Assembly: GCF_000147875.1 (NCBI RefSeq)
Contig: NC_014507.1
Location: 310,001 to 374,000, forward strand
DNA length: 64,000 nucleotides
Reading direction: 5' to 3'
Source of the DNA: Methanolacinia petrolearia DSM 11571
GTDB taxonomy: Archaea; Halobacteriota; Methanomicrobia; Methanomicrobiales; Methanomicrobiaceae
Part shown: positions 1 through 8,824 of the stretch, piece after piece
Layout: each line of letters begins with the position of its first letter
How positions within the stretch are numbered: position 1 is the stretch's first letter
The notes under the pieces: generated by a model
What the model was told of the DNA's origin: nothing
Database searches by the model: none
The model's input: the letters and a program-made list of their open reading frames with translations, nothing else
Program-made: the position numbers and the translations under genes

Positions 1-17
1 ACTCCGGAGGAAAAACA

Positions 18-1475
18 ATGAAGAACCAGAATAAAGAAAATACAGGAAGATACGATCGGAATAAACGGAAGACCGTGATGGCTGTGGCTCTTCTTGGGAT
101 GTACATGTCTGTTTTGGACGGCGTTATTATCTCGATCGCTCTTCCAACGATTACTTCTTACTTCGATGCGGACATCGCCTTATCGCAATGGACGATTACG
201 GGTTATTATGTCGCTATGACTGCGGCGATGTTGCTCTTTGCCAGATTGTCCGAGTCTTCGGGGAAGAACAGGATGTTTCTCGCCGGAATGGCGATCTTTA
301 CCATAAGTTCACTTGGCTGTGGCCTTGCACCATCTCTTCCTGTACTCATCGGATTTCGGATCATTCAGGGCCTCGGTGCTGCCATGTCCGTATCTATTGT
401 GATGGCGATCATCTTTGAGCTCTATCCTTTCTCCGAACACGGAAAGGCAATGGGTCTTCTCGGCTCAACCATCGCACTTGCAAGCCTGAGCGGTCCTGTC
501 CTTGGCGGATTTTTGCTTGGTGTATTCGGCTGGCACGCGATCTTCATGATCAATGTACCGATCGGAATATTACTCGTAGCATTCGGCATATATTCGATGG
601 ACCTGGATAAACCGGAAAAATCTGTGAAGGAGAAGATGGACTGGATCGGGGCGGGAACTCTCGCGGTTGCCATTGCATCATCAATGCTCTTCCTCGGCCT
701 TATTGCAGAGGACACCACGATCGGTGTATATGTTATTGCAGCGTTGTTCGTATGTATCGTCTCCCTTGCTCTTTTCATCATAACGGAGCGGCGGAGGTCC
801 GACCCACTGCTCGATCTCTCGGTATTTTCAGAGCGTATGTTTGTCGTGCCCCTGCTCTGCATGGCCCTTGTCTTCACCGCGTATATGATATTAAGTGTCT
901 CGCTGCCTTTCTACCTGGAAGGTGTAATGGATTTCTCATCCCTTGAGGTCGGAGTGGTGTTCGTGCTGGTCGCCGCGATTCTGACGGTTGGGGCTCCCTT
1001 TGTAGGCAGATTCTATGACCTGCACCCCTGGAAATATTTTACCGGAATCGGGCTCTTTATCGGAGCATTTGGATTCCTGGCTGTTGCCTATTTCGCACAG
1101 ATTATGGATCTTACGCTGTTGATCGGTGCCCTGATCATCTTTGCGATTGGTTTTACCCTCTTCCAGAGCCCGATAAACGCAGAGATTATGCATGGTCTGC
1201 CAATAGAGAAATCGGCGCTCGCTTCGGGCCTGAACAGTGCGGGAAGGCAGTATGCAATGGGTCTGGGCTCATCGGTGGCCTCGATAATCTTTGCGTTTCA
1301 GCTGCAGCAGGAGGGGTACACCGGTGTCGTTACCGATGCAGCCCCCTCTCTTATTGCGGACGCGACAACAGTTGCGATGATTGTTGCAGCATTACTATGT
1401 TTTGCCGGGGTGGTGTTGCAGGCACTGAAACGGAATTCCGGAGGAGAAAAGAATACCGCGATGTTGAAAACTTAA
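18..1475 (+). CDS. MFS drug/organic solute exporter, DHA2-like
   Basis: A 485-residue membrane protein of the major facilitator superfamily; the length and about 14 hydrophobic segments fit the DHA2 (drug:H+ antiporter, 14-TM) group. The first helix carries the D1-like motif LDGVIISIALPTI near residues 33-45, and helix 5 carries a motif-C-like antiporter stretch (GSTIALASLSGPVLGGFL, about 149-166), which argues for proton-coupled export. The loop 2-3 motif A is weak (RLSESSGKNR). The start is firm: a strong Shine-Dalgarno (CGGAGG) lies just upstream of the ATG at the very edge of the window. Substrate cannot be deduced. No partner gene is visible; the next gene is convergent. Confidence 0.9.
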   Translation: MKNQNKENTGRYDRNKRKTVMAVALLGMYMSVLDGVIISIALPTITSYFDADIALSQWTITGYYVAMTAAMLLFARLSESSGKNRMFLAGMAIFTISSLGCGLAPSLPVLIGFRIIQGLGAAMSVSIVMAIIFELYPFSEHGKAMGLLGSTIALASLSGPVLGGFLLGVFGWHAIFMINVPIGILLVAFGIYSMDLDKPEKSVKEKMDWIGAGTLAVAIASSMLFLGLIAEDTTIGVYVIAALFVCIVSLALFIITERRRSDPLLDLSVFSERMFVVPLLCMALVFTAYMILSVSLPFYLEGVMDFSSLEVGVVFVLVAAILTVGAPFVGRFYDLHPWKYFTGIGLFIGAFGFLAVAYFAQIMDLTLLIGALIIFAIGFTLFQSPINAEIMHGLPIEKSALASGLNSAGRQYAMGLGSSVASIIFAFQLQQEGYTGVVTDAAPSLIADATTVAMIVAALLCFAGVVLQALKRNSGGEKNTAMLKT

Positions 1476-1500
1476 AAAGAAAAAAGGGGTTGTATGATAT

Positions 1501-1797
1501 TTAAAGGAGGGCAATTGCGTCTTTTCCAGTCATTCCCTCCTTTATGCCGAGTTTTTCTGCAGACGGGTTCGCTGCCGCGATCTCTCCGTTCATCAGGTCG
1601 TCGAGGTCTCCTACGGATTCTCCTTTCGGTCTCACTTTTGCAGCCGCATAGCCGAACTTCTCAAGGGCCATGACGTCGAACGCACCGCACCCGACAAGAC
1701 CCTTATCCGTCCTGGCAAAGACAAGGTTCACCTTCCCTATAGGTATTACGAATCCTTCGATCTCTTTTTTCCCGAGCCTGATTATTTCGCCTTTCAT
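1501..1797 (-). CDS. DUF1805 family protein
   Basis: A 98-residue soluble protein matching the archaeal/bacterial DUF1805 family by its overall pattern (N-terminal KEIEGFVIPIGKVNLVFA strand pair, then KGLVGCGAFDVMALEKFG). The family has no established function. The two Gly-Cys-Gly residues near position 37 are the most conserved-looking element. It is monocistronic; a TATA-like CATATATATG about 30 bases upstream of the ATG (1820-1829) gives a short leader. It sits convergent to the MFS gene and next to the border of the AT-rich island. Confidence 0.8.
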   Translation of the reverse strand: MKGEIIRLGKKEIEGFVIPIGKVNLVFARTDKGLVGCGAFDVMALEKFGYAAAKVRPKGESVGDLDDLMNGEIAAANPSAEKLGIKEGMTGKDAIALL

Positions 1798-1840
1798 TGA
1801 TCAAAGATTCCCGGCCGGGCATATATATGATGCAGATCGT

Positions 1841-1863
1841 CCCGGTTATATGCGGTAACCGGG
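1841..1863. repeat. 7-bp GC-rich inverted repeat at the left edge of the AT-rich island
   Basis: Perfect arms CCCGGTT (1841-1847) and AACCGGG (1857-1863) around a 9-base spacer, just before base composition drops to the AT-rich island. It could be a hairpin, a protein site or chance; no T-run follows it, so an intrinsic terminator is unlikely. No matching copy was seen at the right edge near 4570. Confidence 0.4.
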
Positions 1864-1910
1864 AGTGATCCGGGTGGAAATTGGATGGTCTGGTATGAAT
1901 ATTTCAATTA

Positions 1911-2750
1911 TCAATATTTGGCTAATCTTTCCAATGCAAATTTATAATATTCTTTATCAATTTCAAATCCAACATAATTAGTTTCTAATTTTTTACATGC
2001 AAGTGCAGTACTTCCAATTCCCATAAAAGGGTCCATTACAACAGTCTTTTCATCAAAACCATGTAATTTAATGCACATCTCTGGAAGACGCACAGGAAAG
2101 GATGTTGGATGAGGCCTTGAAGAAAGAATAGTTTCATAAGGAATAAACCAAACATTTCCTCTTTCTCTTTTATCTGAATTTGCGGATTTCCATCTGCCGA
2201 TATTTGATTTATCTTGATATTTTACTCCAATACTTAATTTATCAAGGTTTATGTCACAGTTTTTTGTTAAATGGAAAATGTGTTCATGACATTGGCTTAA
2301 AAATCTTTTACTATTTACAGGTTTATAATGACCAACAGCCATATCTTTTCTTAAGCAGTCATAATTTCCAACGTCTTTTTTTTCGATTGCAATAGATTTT
2401 ATCCAATGAATAATGTTTTGTAATTTGAAATCGCTCCTGAATTCATTCAAAACATCGAAAGGAATCCAAAGATCACTTGGTTTCCCACCTATGTTTAAAA
2501 AAATGGATCCATCATCTTTTAAAATACGCTTAAATTCTTTTGAAATTAAGTTCATCCAATTTAAATAACTATCAAGAGGTTGGTTATCGTTGTGCGTATT
2601 GTATTTTATTCCAATATTATAGGGTGGAGATGTTACAATGATATCGATGAAATTATCTGGAATTTTTTTCATGCCTTTCAAACAATCAACATTATAAATA
2701 ACGTTTAATTCGGCATATTCAGAGTTTTCATTGATGTTATTTTTCTTCAT
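1911..2750 (-). CDS. DNA methyltransferase (N4-cytosine/N6-adenine, beta-class order)
   Basis: A 279-residue DNA methyltransferase. The catalytic motif IV TSPPYN is at residues 40-45 and the AdoMet-binding motif [10 protein letters not shown] is near the C-terminus (about 240-248), followed by the acidic VGFEID; this permuted IV-to-I order is that of beta-class amino-methyltransferases, so the product is m4C or m6A (family knowledge). The middle third (about 110-200) would be the target-recognition region; target site is unknown. The gene is very AT-rich with AAA/ATT-type codons unlike its neighbours, indicating acquisition by transfer. It is divergent from, and only about 100 bases from, a DUF262/DUF1524 nuclease gene, suggesting a two-component modification/restriction pair. 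Confidence 0.9.
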   Translation of the reverse strand: MKKNNINENSEYAELNVIYNVDCLKGMKKIPDNFIDIIVTSPPYNIGIKYNTHNDNQPLDSYLNWMNLISKEFKRILKDDGSIFLNIGGKPSDLWIPFDVLNEFRSDFKLQNIIHWIKSIAIEKKDVGNYDCLRKDMAVGHYKPVNSKRFLSQCHEHIFHLTKNCDINLDKLSIGVKYQDKSNIGRWKSANSDKRERGNVWFIPYETILSSRPHPTSFPVRLPEMCIKLHGFDEKTVVMDPFMGIGSTALACKKLETNYVGFEIDKEYYKFALERLAKY

Positions 2751-2852
2751 CCTTTAGTATTAATTGGTATCTCATTTAGTAGAACTTTCCTTTTTAATTA
2801 TTTATGGATCGGGAAAAGGATTATTAATGCTATCGTCTTTATTTTGAATAAT

Positions 2853-4562
2853 ATGGTTGATGAAAATTTTACAAGCAGAAAAACCGGGATTTCTGATATT
2901 TTATTAAATGATATCAAATATGTTGTTCCTCCATATCAACGTGATTACTCTTGGGAAGTCGAACAATTAGATAAAATGTGGGAAGATTTGAACGAATCCG
3001 TTGAAACAAATAGCCATTTCCTAGGTTCAATGATATTTCAGATATCTGGTAATAAAAAAGAATATATCGTAATTGATGGTCAGCAGAGATTAGCAACAAT
3101 TACTATTTTGTTAGCTGTAATTAGGGATTTGTTGTCAAAAAAGGGAATGGATAATAGTGGTGCAATAAGGATAAATCAAAATTATATCTTAAAAGAATTT
3201 GAAGGTGAAGAAGAGACAAAAAAATTAGAACTAAATCTTAGAAACAAAGATTTTTTTTATAATTGCATCCAGAAATTTTCAGATGAAAGTAGCGAATCTA
3301 AGTTTAAAGATTATGAACAAAATTTTGGTAAATTAGAAAAAACCAATAAAAAAATTAAGGATGCATATTTTTATTTTGAAAAAAGAATATTAGATAATAT
3401 TGAGAATTTGGATTTAGAAAGAACTCAGAAATATCTCAACAATATTACCAAAACAATTCGCGGGAATTTAATATTAATTGAGACATTAGTCGTTTCTGAA
3501 GAAGAAGCTTACCTTATTTTTGAAACAATAAATGATCGTGGCCTTGATCTTTCGGTATCCGATCTTTTTAAAAATTATTTAATCAGGAAATCTTCACAGG
3601 ATACTAGAGATGAAATTGTAGGTATCTGGAATGAAATTGCATTAAGTTTGGATGAAAAAATTCGACCATTTTTACTTCATTATTGGTTATATAAATATGA
3701 AGACACAACGGAAAAAAAGCTATTTTCAAAACTACATGAATTAATTGAGAAAAAAAATGTAAAGGTACTTAATTTTGTCACTGACTTAAAAAAAGAGGCA
3801 ATTGTATATTCTAATTTATTAAATCCAAGTATTTCATATTGGAACGATGATGATACTGTGGAGTTACTTGAAGATTTGAACATATTAGGTATCACTCAAT
3901 GTATGCCAATATTAATGAGTAGTCGATATCATTTTTCTGGAAATAACAAAGAATTTAAAAAGGTAATCAAGGTTTTAATAAATTTCACATTTAGATATAG
4001 GACTATTTGTAATTTGGCTAATAACGCACAGGATAGAGTATTCAAAATAATTACTAAGAAATTGAGGACTGGTGATATTAAATATGCAAATCAAATATCT
4101 CAACAATTAAAAGATATATTTCCTAATAATGAAGAATTTAAGGGTAATTTTATTGAAAAAGAATTTAGAATTCCTAAACTTGCAAAGTATTTATTAGAAC
4201 AGATTGAATTGAAAATCAAGGATTATCCTGAAAATTTGGATTTTAAAAGTTTAACTTTAGAGCATATTTTCCCAAAAAATCCTGATAATGAATGGATTGA
4301 ATATCTAAAAAATCAAAATTCACATTTAATTGAAAATTCTGAAAAATATGTTTATAAAATTGGTAATATGACTCTTTTGGATTTAAAAATGAATAAAGGA
4401 GCAAGTAATTATATTTTTCCAAAAAAGCGTGATGAATATTATTTTAATTCTCATATGAAAATTAATGAAGAGTTAAAAGAAAAAGCTTGTTGGAATGAAA
4501 CGATTATTAATGAAAGGAGCGCAAATTTTGCGAATTTGGCATTGGATATTTGGAAGTTATAG
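2853..4562 (+). CDS. DUF262/DUF1524 (GmrSD-like) restriction nuclease
   Basis: A 569-residue protein with both hallmarks of GmrSD-type restriction enzymes. The N-terminal DUF262 (GmrS-like, nucleotide-dependent) part has VPPYQRDYSW (about residues 25-34) and IDGQQRLATI (about 73-82). The C-terminal DUF1524 HNH nuclease part has LEHIFPK (about 469-475) and GNMTLL followed by NKGASNYIF (about 504-525), the usual His-Asn-type finger. Fused GmrSD proteins are known type IV enzymes acting on modified phage DNA; here a cognate-looking methyltransferase is divergent next door, so the pairing may work differently. I start at the ATG 2853; an in-frame TTG three codons earlier is less likely. Very AT-rich, foreign-looking codon use. 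Confidence 0.88.
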   Translation: MVDENFTSRKTGISDILLNDIKYVVPPYQRDYSWEVEQLDKMWEDLNESVETNSHFLGSMIFQISGNKKEYIVIDGQQRLATITILLAVIRDLLSKKGMDNSGAIRINQNYILKEFEGEEETKKLELNLRNKDFFYNCIQKFSDESSESKFKDYEQNFGKLEKTNKKIKDAYFYFEKRILDNIENLDLERTQKYLNNITKTIRGNLILIETLVVSEEEAYLIFETINDRGLDLSVSDLFKNYLIRKSSQDTRDEIVGIWNEIALSLDEKIRPFLLHYWLYKYEDTTEKKLFSKLHELIEKKNVKVLNFVTDLKKEAIVYSNLLNPSISYWNDDDTVELLEDLNILGITQCMPILMSSRYHFSGNNKEFKKVIKVLINFTFRYRTICNLANNAQDRVFKIITKKLRTGDIKYANQISQQLKDIFPNNEEFKGNFIEKEFRIPKLAKYLLEQIELKIKDYPENLDFKSLTLEHIFPKNPDNEWIEYLKNQNSHLIENSEKYVYKIGNMTLLDLKMNKGASNYIFPKKRDEYYFNSHMKINEELKEKACWNETIINERSANFANLALDIWKL

Positions 4563-4812
4563 ATTTATTTTACTATTTTTTGTCCGGAACGGAAAAGTCT
4601 GCCTTGACGAGCATGTTGTTCCGCTGGGAGTTAATGCAGGATTCGAATGCGCAGGTGTCGTGATAAACGAACAGCACTTTACGAAGACATCCAATATCTG
4701 GGGCATAGAGAACCGGAAGAAAGGTACGAATACGAACAGGATCGCGGTATTCCGGAAGCCTGAATAAGTAAAATCCAAAACTATTTTTTTCAGGTGAGTA
4801 CTTTTATTCCAT
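4563..4812. other. Intergenic stretch at the right edge of the AT-rich island
   Basis: About 250 bases with no supportable gene. A T-rich patch directly after the nuclease stop could act as its terminator. From about 4580 base composition returns to that of the host genome. Both strands have moderately long open frames, but none has a ribosome site or a recognisable product; this may be decayed coding sequence belonging with the pseudogene that follows. Confidence 0.4.
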
Positions 4813-5639
4813 ATGAATTTCATGGGCGTTTTCCCGAATATCGGGTTCATTGCAGTATTGCTGGTATTCTGTTTTTCATTTTCCTGTCTGTACTGGTACT
4901 GATAATGTCTCAACTGCAGGGCCTGCAGAAGGGGACGATGCCGCGAAGCATTGCATTACCTGAAATCGGGAGTTAATTCGTCCCTGTCGGACACGCTTGC
5001 ACTTGCAGGTGAAACATCCCGGGCTCTCGCAGATATCGATCGCAGGTGGACGGGGTCCTCGGGGATGCACAAGAGAGACCTTTGTGGATCGACTCGGCTG
5101 CCTTCATCAGTCCCGGAGGGCAGGTCGTTGCAATAATGTCTGAATCATACAGCGATCTTATCGGTGCAGATCTCTCGTACCAGGATATTGTACAGGAGGC
5201 TCTTGCAACCCGTTCGCCGGTAATGTTGGATTATATGCTTCTGGATGAAGGTGTTATGGGGACACTTCTCGAATATCCCGTATATTCGGAGGATGGTGAA
5301 TATGCAGGAATCTTCTCATCCGCTTTCACTCCCGCAGAGCTGATCGAGCCCTATGCAGAGGATATAAAATCGAAGTACGGCTACTCCGTTATGGCGGCAC
5401 AGCCTGACGGGTTTATTCTTTATGACGAGGGCCCCAAATAGATCGGAAATGAAACGTTCGGAAATCCGGCTTACGAGGCATATCTCTCGCTGATTTCATT
5501 TACGGAGACTTACTCGTCGAACCTCTCGGGTACATATAATTAAACTTTCAAAGCGACAGGTTCTGCCGATGAGGTTCAAAAGCAGGTATTCTGCTGTCTT
5601 GACAAAGAATGGCGTGTAGTGGTGATAAAGGAGATATAA
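4813..5639 (+). pseudogene. Decayed Cache-domain lipoprotein gene
   Basis: Pieces in three frames assemble into one extracellular sensor-like protein. A hydrophobic signal segment begins at the ATG 4813; the lipobox-like Cys-Thr-Gly-Thr-Asp lies in another frame near 4890; then a helical part (about 4950-5045) shifts frame again into a Cache-like core (5046-5438: WIDSAAFISPGGQVVAIMS, then YQDIVQEALATRSPV, ending QPDGFILYDEG). An in-frame TAG at 5439-5441 and a TAA at 5541-5543 interrupt an otherwise continuous tail that ends at 5639. The layout matches the small Cache lipoproteins common in Methanomicrobiales. At least two frameshifts and two stops make it a pseudogene rather than a sequencing slip. 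Confidence 0.75.
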
Positions 5640-5724
5640 GCTCCTCTCTACATACGAATATATATTCAATATCAGTTACCTTTATTTTCCCGAAAGCTGT
5701 TGTGTTACAAAAGGAGCAGGAAAT

Positions 5725-6132
5725 ATGTCTTCAGAAGAACTGTTTGAAAAAACGTTAAAAGAAGTGGACAGGCTCATCCACGAGGGAAGCACCCTCGGCG
5801 ACCCTGTTGAGATTAACGGCTGCACGATAATCCCGGTATTCGCGTACGGGTTCGGTTTCGGAGCCGGATTCGGAGGAAGCGACAAGACCGGACAAAGCGG
5901 AGGAGCCGGTGCAGGGGGCGGAATATCCCCGATAGCACTTGTCGTAATCGATAAGAACACCGAAGGAATCGAGGGTGTGAGGGTCGTTCCGGTGAAAAAG
6001 CCCGGCCCTGTTACCGAGGCGATAAATGCCATCGGGGAGGAGATCATCCCGAAAGTCGTCGAAATGATGAACAAGAAAGAAGAAGAGGGAAAAGAAGAGG
6101 TCAAAAAGGAAGAAACGAAAAAAGGAAAATAA
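5725..6132 (+). CDS. GerW (YtfJ)-family protein
   Basis: A 135-residue soluble protein of the GerW/YtfJ family: an N-terminal helix, the conserved TIIPVFAYGFGFGAGFG segment (about 34-52), a Gly-rich loop, ISPIALVVID and VRVVPVKKPG, then a highly charged Lys/Glu tail. The family is named from Bacillus spore germination but is widespread in non-sporulating bacteria and archaea, where its role is unknown. Strong ribosome site (AAAGGAGCAGG) before the ATG. The DUF2953 gene follows after 18 bases, and the same pairing (ytfJ next to DUF2953 genes) occurs in Firmicutes, so a shared envelope function is plausible inference. Confidence 0.82.
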   Translation: MSSEELFEKTLKEVDRLIHEGSTLGDPVEINGCTIIPVFAYGFGFGAGFGGSDKTGQSGGAGAGGGISPIALVVIDKNTEGIEGVRVVPVKKPGPVTEAINAIGEEIIPKVVEMMNKKEEEGKEEVKKEETKKGK

Positions 6133-6150
6133 CTTTTTTCGGTAGACTGA

Positions 6151-6783
6151 ATGTTCTCTTTTCTTTTAGCCGCAGCATTGATTATAGGAATAATTTTAGT
6201 CGTTTTAGCTGTGCATATCCTGGTTCTGCCCGTAAAGATCTCCGGAAGATTGAGATCGAACCGTAGCGATCTTTTTCTGACATGGATAAGATGGGGATTT
6301 CTCCGTGTATCGGTGAAGGTATCTGCCAGCGGCATTGCGACGTTCTATCTCTTTTCATTCAGGCTTAAGGAGTTTTCCATGGGAAAAGAGGGAACCTCCC
6401 CCGAAGAGACGGAGAAGGATAAACAGCCGTTTGATCCCGGAAAAATAAAGCCTTTGCTCGACGAGGCTGCTGTAATCTTAAGAGAGATAAGTTTCGATTA
6501 TCTCAGGGTGAATGCAAGGGTCGGCCTTGGCGATCCTGCCGGGACAGGGATGCTGTTTGGTCTTGTATCCGCCCTGAAAGGTGTATTAAGCTGTTCTGAT
6601 CGCTTCAAACTGAATGTTCTTCCGGTTTTTGAGACCGAGGCGCTGGAGTGCGATATCGAAGCCGGTTTCAGGATCGGCAGATTTTACAGGATAATAGCCC
6701 CGGCGATCAGGATCTTCAGAATATCGGGTGAGAAGAAAGAGAGAAATAAAGTGGATATCGCCGGGGGTGTTCCTGCCGCATGA
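6151..6783 (+). CDS. DUF2953 membrane-anchored protein
   Basis: A 210-residue protein with one N-terminal transmembrane helix (about residues 2-28) and a DUF2953-like C-terminal half; the stretch VNARVGLGDPAGTGMLFGLVSAL (given here in part, residues about 123-145) has the family's characteristic G-x-G-DPA-x-TG pattern. Function unknown; in other organisms it neighbours GerW/YtfJ genes as here. Second gene of a three-gene operon; its stop overlaps the next start (ATGA). Confidence 0.8.
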   Translation: MFSFLLAAALIIGIILVVLAVHILVLPVKISGRLRSNRSDLFLTWIRWGFLRVSVKVSASGIATFYLFSFRLKEFSMGKEGTSPEETEKDKQPFDPGKIKPLLDEAAVILREISFDYLRVNARVGLGDPAGTGMLFGLVSALKGVLSCSDRFKLNVLPVFETEALECDIEAGFRIGRFYRIIAPAIRIFRISGEKKERNKVDIAGGVPAA

Positions 6784-6983
6784 AGATCGTAAAAGAGAAA
6801 ATCACCTCCGGAAAGGTAACAGCAGGAGGTGTAAAAATTTCATCGGCGGCCGATATATCAGCCTTTGCATATCCCGGTGGATTCGTTTTATCTGTATGCC
6901 CGATATCGATAATAGTGGAGACTGAATCCGGGACATACAGTTTTGACCTGAAGAGGGAAGAGCTCCCTCTTCAGATCCGTTAA
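6780..6983 (+). CDS. Small hypothetical protein, third gene of the GerW operon
   Basis: A 67-residue protein, predicted mainly beta-strand, with no family that I recognise. It starts at an ATG overlapping the DUF2953 stop codon, so it is translationally coupled. It has no signal peptide or membrane segment and a single Cys. The coupling suggests a role with the GerW/DUF2953 pair. Confidence 0.65.
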   Translation: MKIVKEKITSGKVTAGGVKISSAADISAFAYPGGFVLSVCPISIIVETESGTYSFDLKREELPLQIR

Positions 6984-6989
6984 TTTCTT

Positions 6990-8135
6990 TTATTCGAATC
7001 TCAGCGCCTCGATCGGGTTCAGGTTTGCCGCTTTCCATGCAGGATAGAATCCCGAGATTAGACTTGTACCGATCCCGAACAGCATTCCATACGGGATGTA
7101 TACCAGGGTCGAAGGTTCGAAGAGGTACGTAGTACTGTTCAGCATTACCATCAACACCACAAAGCCGGCTACAAAACTGAAGAATGCCCCGACAATCGCA
7201 CCGAAAAGACCGAGGAGGAATGCTTCGTAGAGGAACATCTTCAGGACCTCGCTCTTCTTGGTCCCTATGCTCCTGATGATTCCGATCTCCTTTATCCTCT
7301 CGGTTACGGACATCATCTGGATATTGAATATCGAGACTCCGGCAACTACAAGGGATATTCCGCCTATCGCCGTCGTGAACATCGAGATCTGGCTGAATGC
7401 GCTGGAGATCGCCTCAAGGATCGCTTTTGTATCGAAGATATCTACCACGTCATCCTTTTTGTTCATCTTTGCGTCTATTGAATCCTTTACATCTTCGATA
7501 TCGTCCAGGTTTCTCATTTTGACTACGACGAAGTCATAATCCTCCTGGTCGTATGTCGATGAAAAGAATTTGTCGGTTACGACGAGGGCGGAATCGGGAT
7601 TGATATCGAATCCCATTCCTCTCTCTTTTAGTATTCCTACAATCCTCAGGTTATCGTCACCGAGTTTGACACGGCTGCCTACCTTCAGGTCGTATTCTTC
7701 GGCAATTCTGCTGCCCGCAAGCGCTCCGGCAGAACTCTTCAGGTACTGGCCTTCCTCGAGATCGAGAATCACCGGAATGTCCTGCGTTTCAAAAGCGTAG
7801 ACGGTGACGAAACCTTCTTCTCCCCCTGCCTCGATCTCGTCGGCCGTATTATAGACAGGAATCACATCGTTCGAACCGGCCGCCCTGACGATATCCTTAA
7901 GCATCCTCTTCGTGATCTTGTCGTCAACAACTGAGCCCCCGTGAGAGTAGACGACTACGGAATCTCCGACATCCGAGAGTGAATCGGATATCGACAGCGT
8001 AAGGCTGTTTCCAAGCATTCCCATGGACGCGATTGCGGCAACACCAATGACAATACCGATGACGGCGAGGAGCGATCTCAGCCAGTGAAGCCTCACGCTT
8101 CTCTTCGCAAACTCGAAAAATATCGGTGTGCTCAC
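6990..8135 (-). CDS. MacB/LolC-type ABC transporter permease (module 1)
   Basis: A 381-residue permease with the MacB_PCD-FtsX architecture: TM1 near residues 20-42, a large extracytoplasmic domain (about 45-245) and three C-terminal TM helices (about 255-370). The pre-TM2 sequence MMSVTERIKEIGIIRSIGT is the classic MacB/FtsX coupling motif. It overlaps the ATPase stop by 4 bases and is the last gene of a Yip1-COG1361-ATPase-permease operon. Such MacB-like systems move lipoproteins, peptides or drugs, or act as mechanotransmitters; the secreted COG1361 partner suggests a cell-envelope role. A close paralogue lies at 44683-45909. Confidence 0.92.
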   Translation of the reverse strand: MSTPIFFEFAKRSVRLHWLRSLLAVIGIVIGVAAIASMGMLGNSLTLSISDSLSDVGDSVVVYSHGGSVVDDKITKRMLKDIVRAAGSNDVIPVYNTADEIEAGGEEGFVTVYAFETQDIPVILDLEEGQYLKSSAGALAGSRIAEEYDLKVGSRVKLGDDNLRIVGILKERGMGFDINPDSALVVTDKFFSSTYDQEDYDFVVVKMRNLDDIEDVKDSIDAKMNKKDDVVDIFDTKAILEAISSAFSQISMFTTAIGGISLVVAGVSIFNIQMMSVTERIKEIGIIRSIGTKKSEVLKMFLYEAFLLGLFGAIVGAFFSFVAGFVVLMVMLNSTTYLFEPSTLVYIPYGMLFGIGTSLISGFYPAWKAANLNPIEALRFE

Positions 8136-8797
8136 TGTATTTCACCGTCCGCGATTGTAATAATTCTCTTTGAATATTCGGCTATGTGGTTGTCATGCGT
8201 TACCATGATAATGGTCTTGCCCTGCTCGTTGAGACTCTTTAACAGCTCCATTACCTGCAGTCCGGTCTTTGAATCAAGATTGCCGGTGGGTTCGTCGCAT
8301 AGCAGGATCTTCGGGTCGTTAACAAGTGCACGTGCAATTGCAACCCTCTGTTGCTGCCCGCCCGAAAGTTCGTTGGGCTTGTGGTGGCTCAGGCTCTCGG
8401 TAAGTCCCATCTGCCGGATAAGCTCGTCGCACCTGCCTTCTGTGTCCTTTTTTCGGTATTTGAGAATATACGGGTACTCGACGTTCTCCCTTACGGTAAG
8501 GAGGGGAATCAGGTTGAACTGCTGGAAGATGAACCCAATCGTGTCCCGCCTGAGATCTGTAAGCTGATCGTCGGAGAGCCTGCTGACATCAGTCCCGTTG
8601 ATGTATAACCTGCCTTTCGTAGGGACATCCAGGGAGCCTATCATATTGAGGAGCGTGGATTTGCCAGAACCTGACGGTCCCATTATTGCAATAAAGTCTC
8701 CCTCTTCGATAGAAAGAGAGACATTATTGAGCGCCACCACATCCCCGAAAGTCATGCGGTAGATCCTGGAGACCCCTTCAAGTTGTATTACATGCAT
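8132..8797 (-). CDS. ABC transporter ATP-binding protein (module 1)
   Basis: A 221-residue ATPase of the MacB/LolD group. Walker A GPSGSGKST is near residues 40-48, the Q-loop is in FIFQQFNLIPLLTVREN, the signature is LSGGQQQRVAIARAL, Walker B is ILLCDEPTGNLDS, and the switch His is in VTHDNHIAEY. All catalytic elements are present. It lies between the COG1361 gene and the permease and overlaps the permease start, so the three form one exporter-like unit. Its paralogue is at 43991-44686. Confidence 0.95.
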   Translation of the reverse strand: MHVIQLEGVSRIYRMTFGDVVALNNVSLSIEEGDFIAIMGPSGSGKSTLLNMIGSLDVPTKGRLYINGTDVSRLSDDQLTDLRRDTIGFIFQQFNLIPLLTVRENVEYPYILKYRKKDTEGRCDELIRQMGLTESLSHHKPNELSGGQQQRVAIARALVNDPKILLCDEPTGNLDSKTGLQVMELLKSLNEQGKTIIMVTHDNHIAEYSKRIITIADGEIQ

Positions 8798-8824
8798 GGC
8801 TGTTCCAAAAATAAATTGGGGTGA

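Noticed and set aside
5439-5441. In-frame TAG in the Cache-type gene read as pyrrolysine
   Set aside because: A second in-frame stop (TAA at 5541-5543) and at least two frameshifts show a pseudogene; nothing in the window supports pyrrolysine use.
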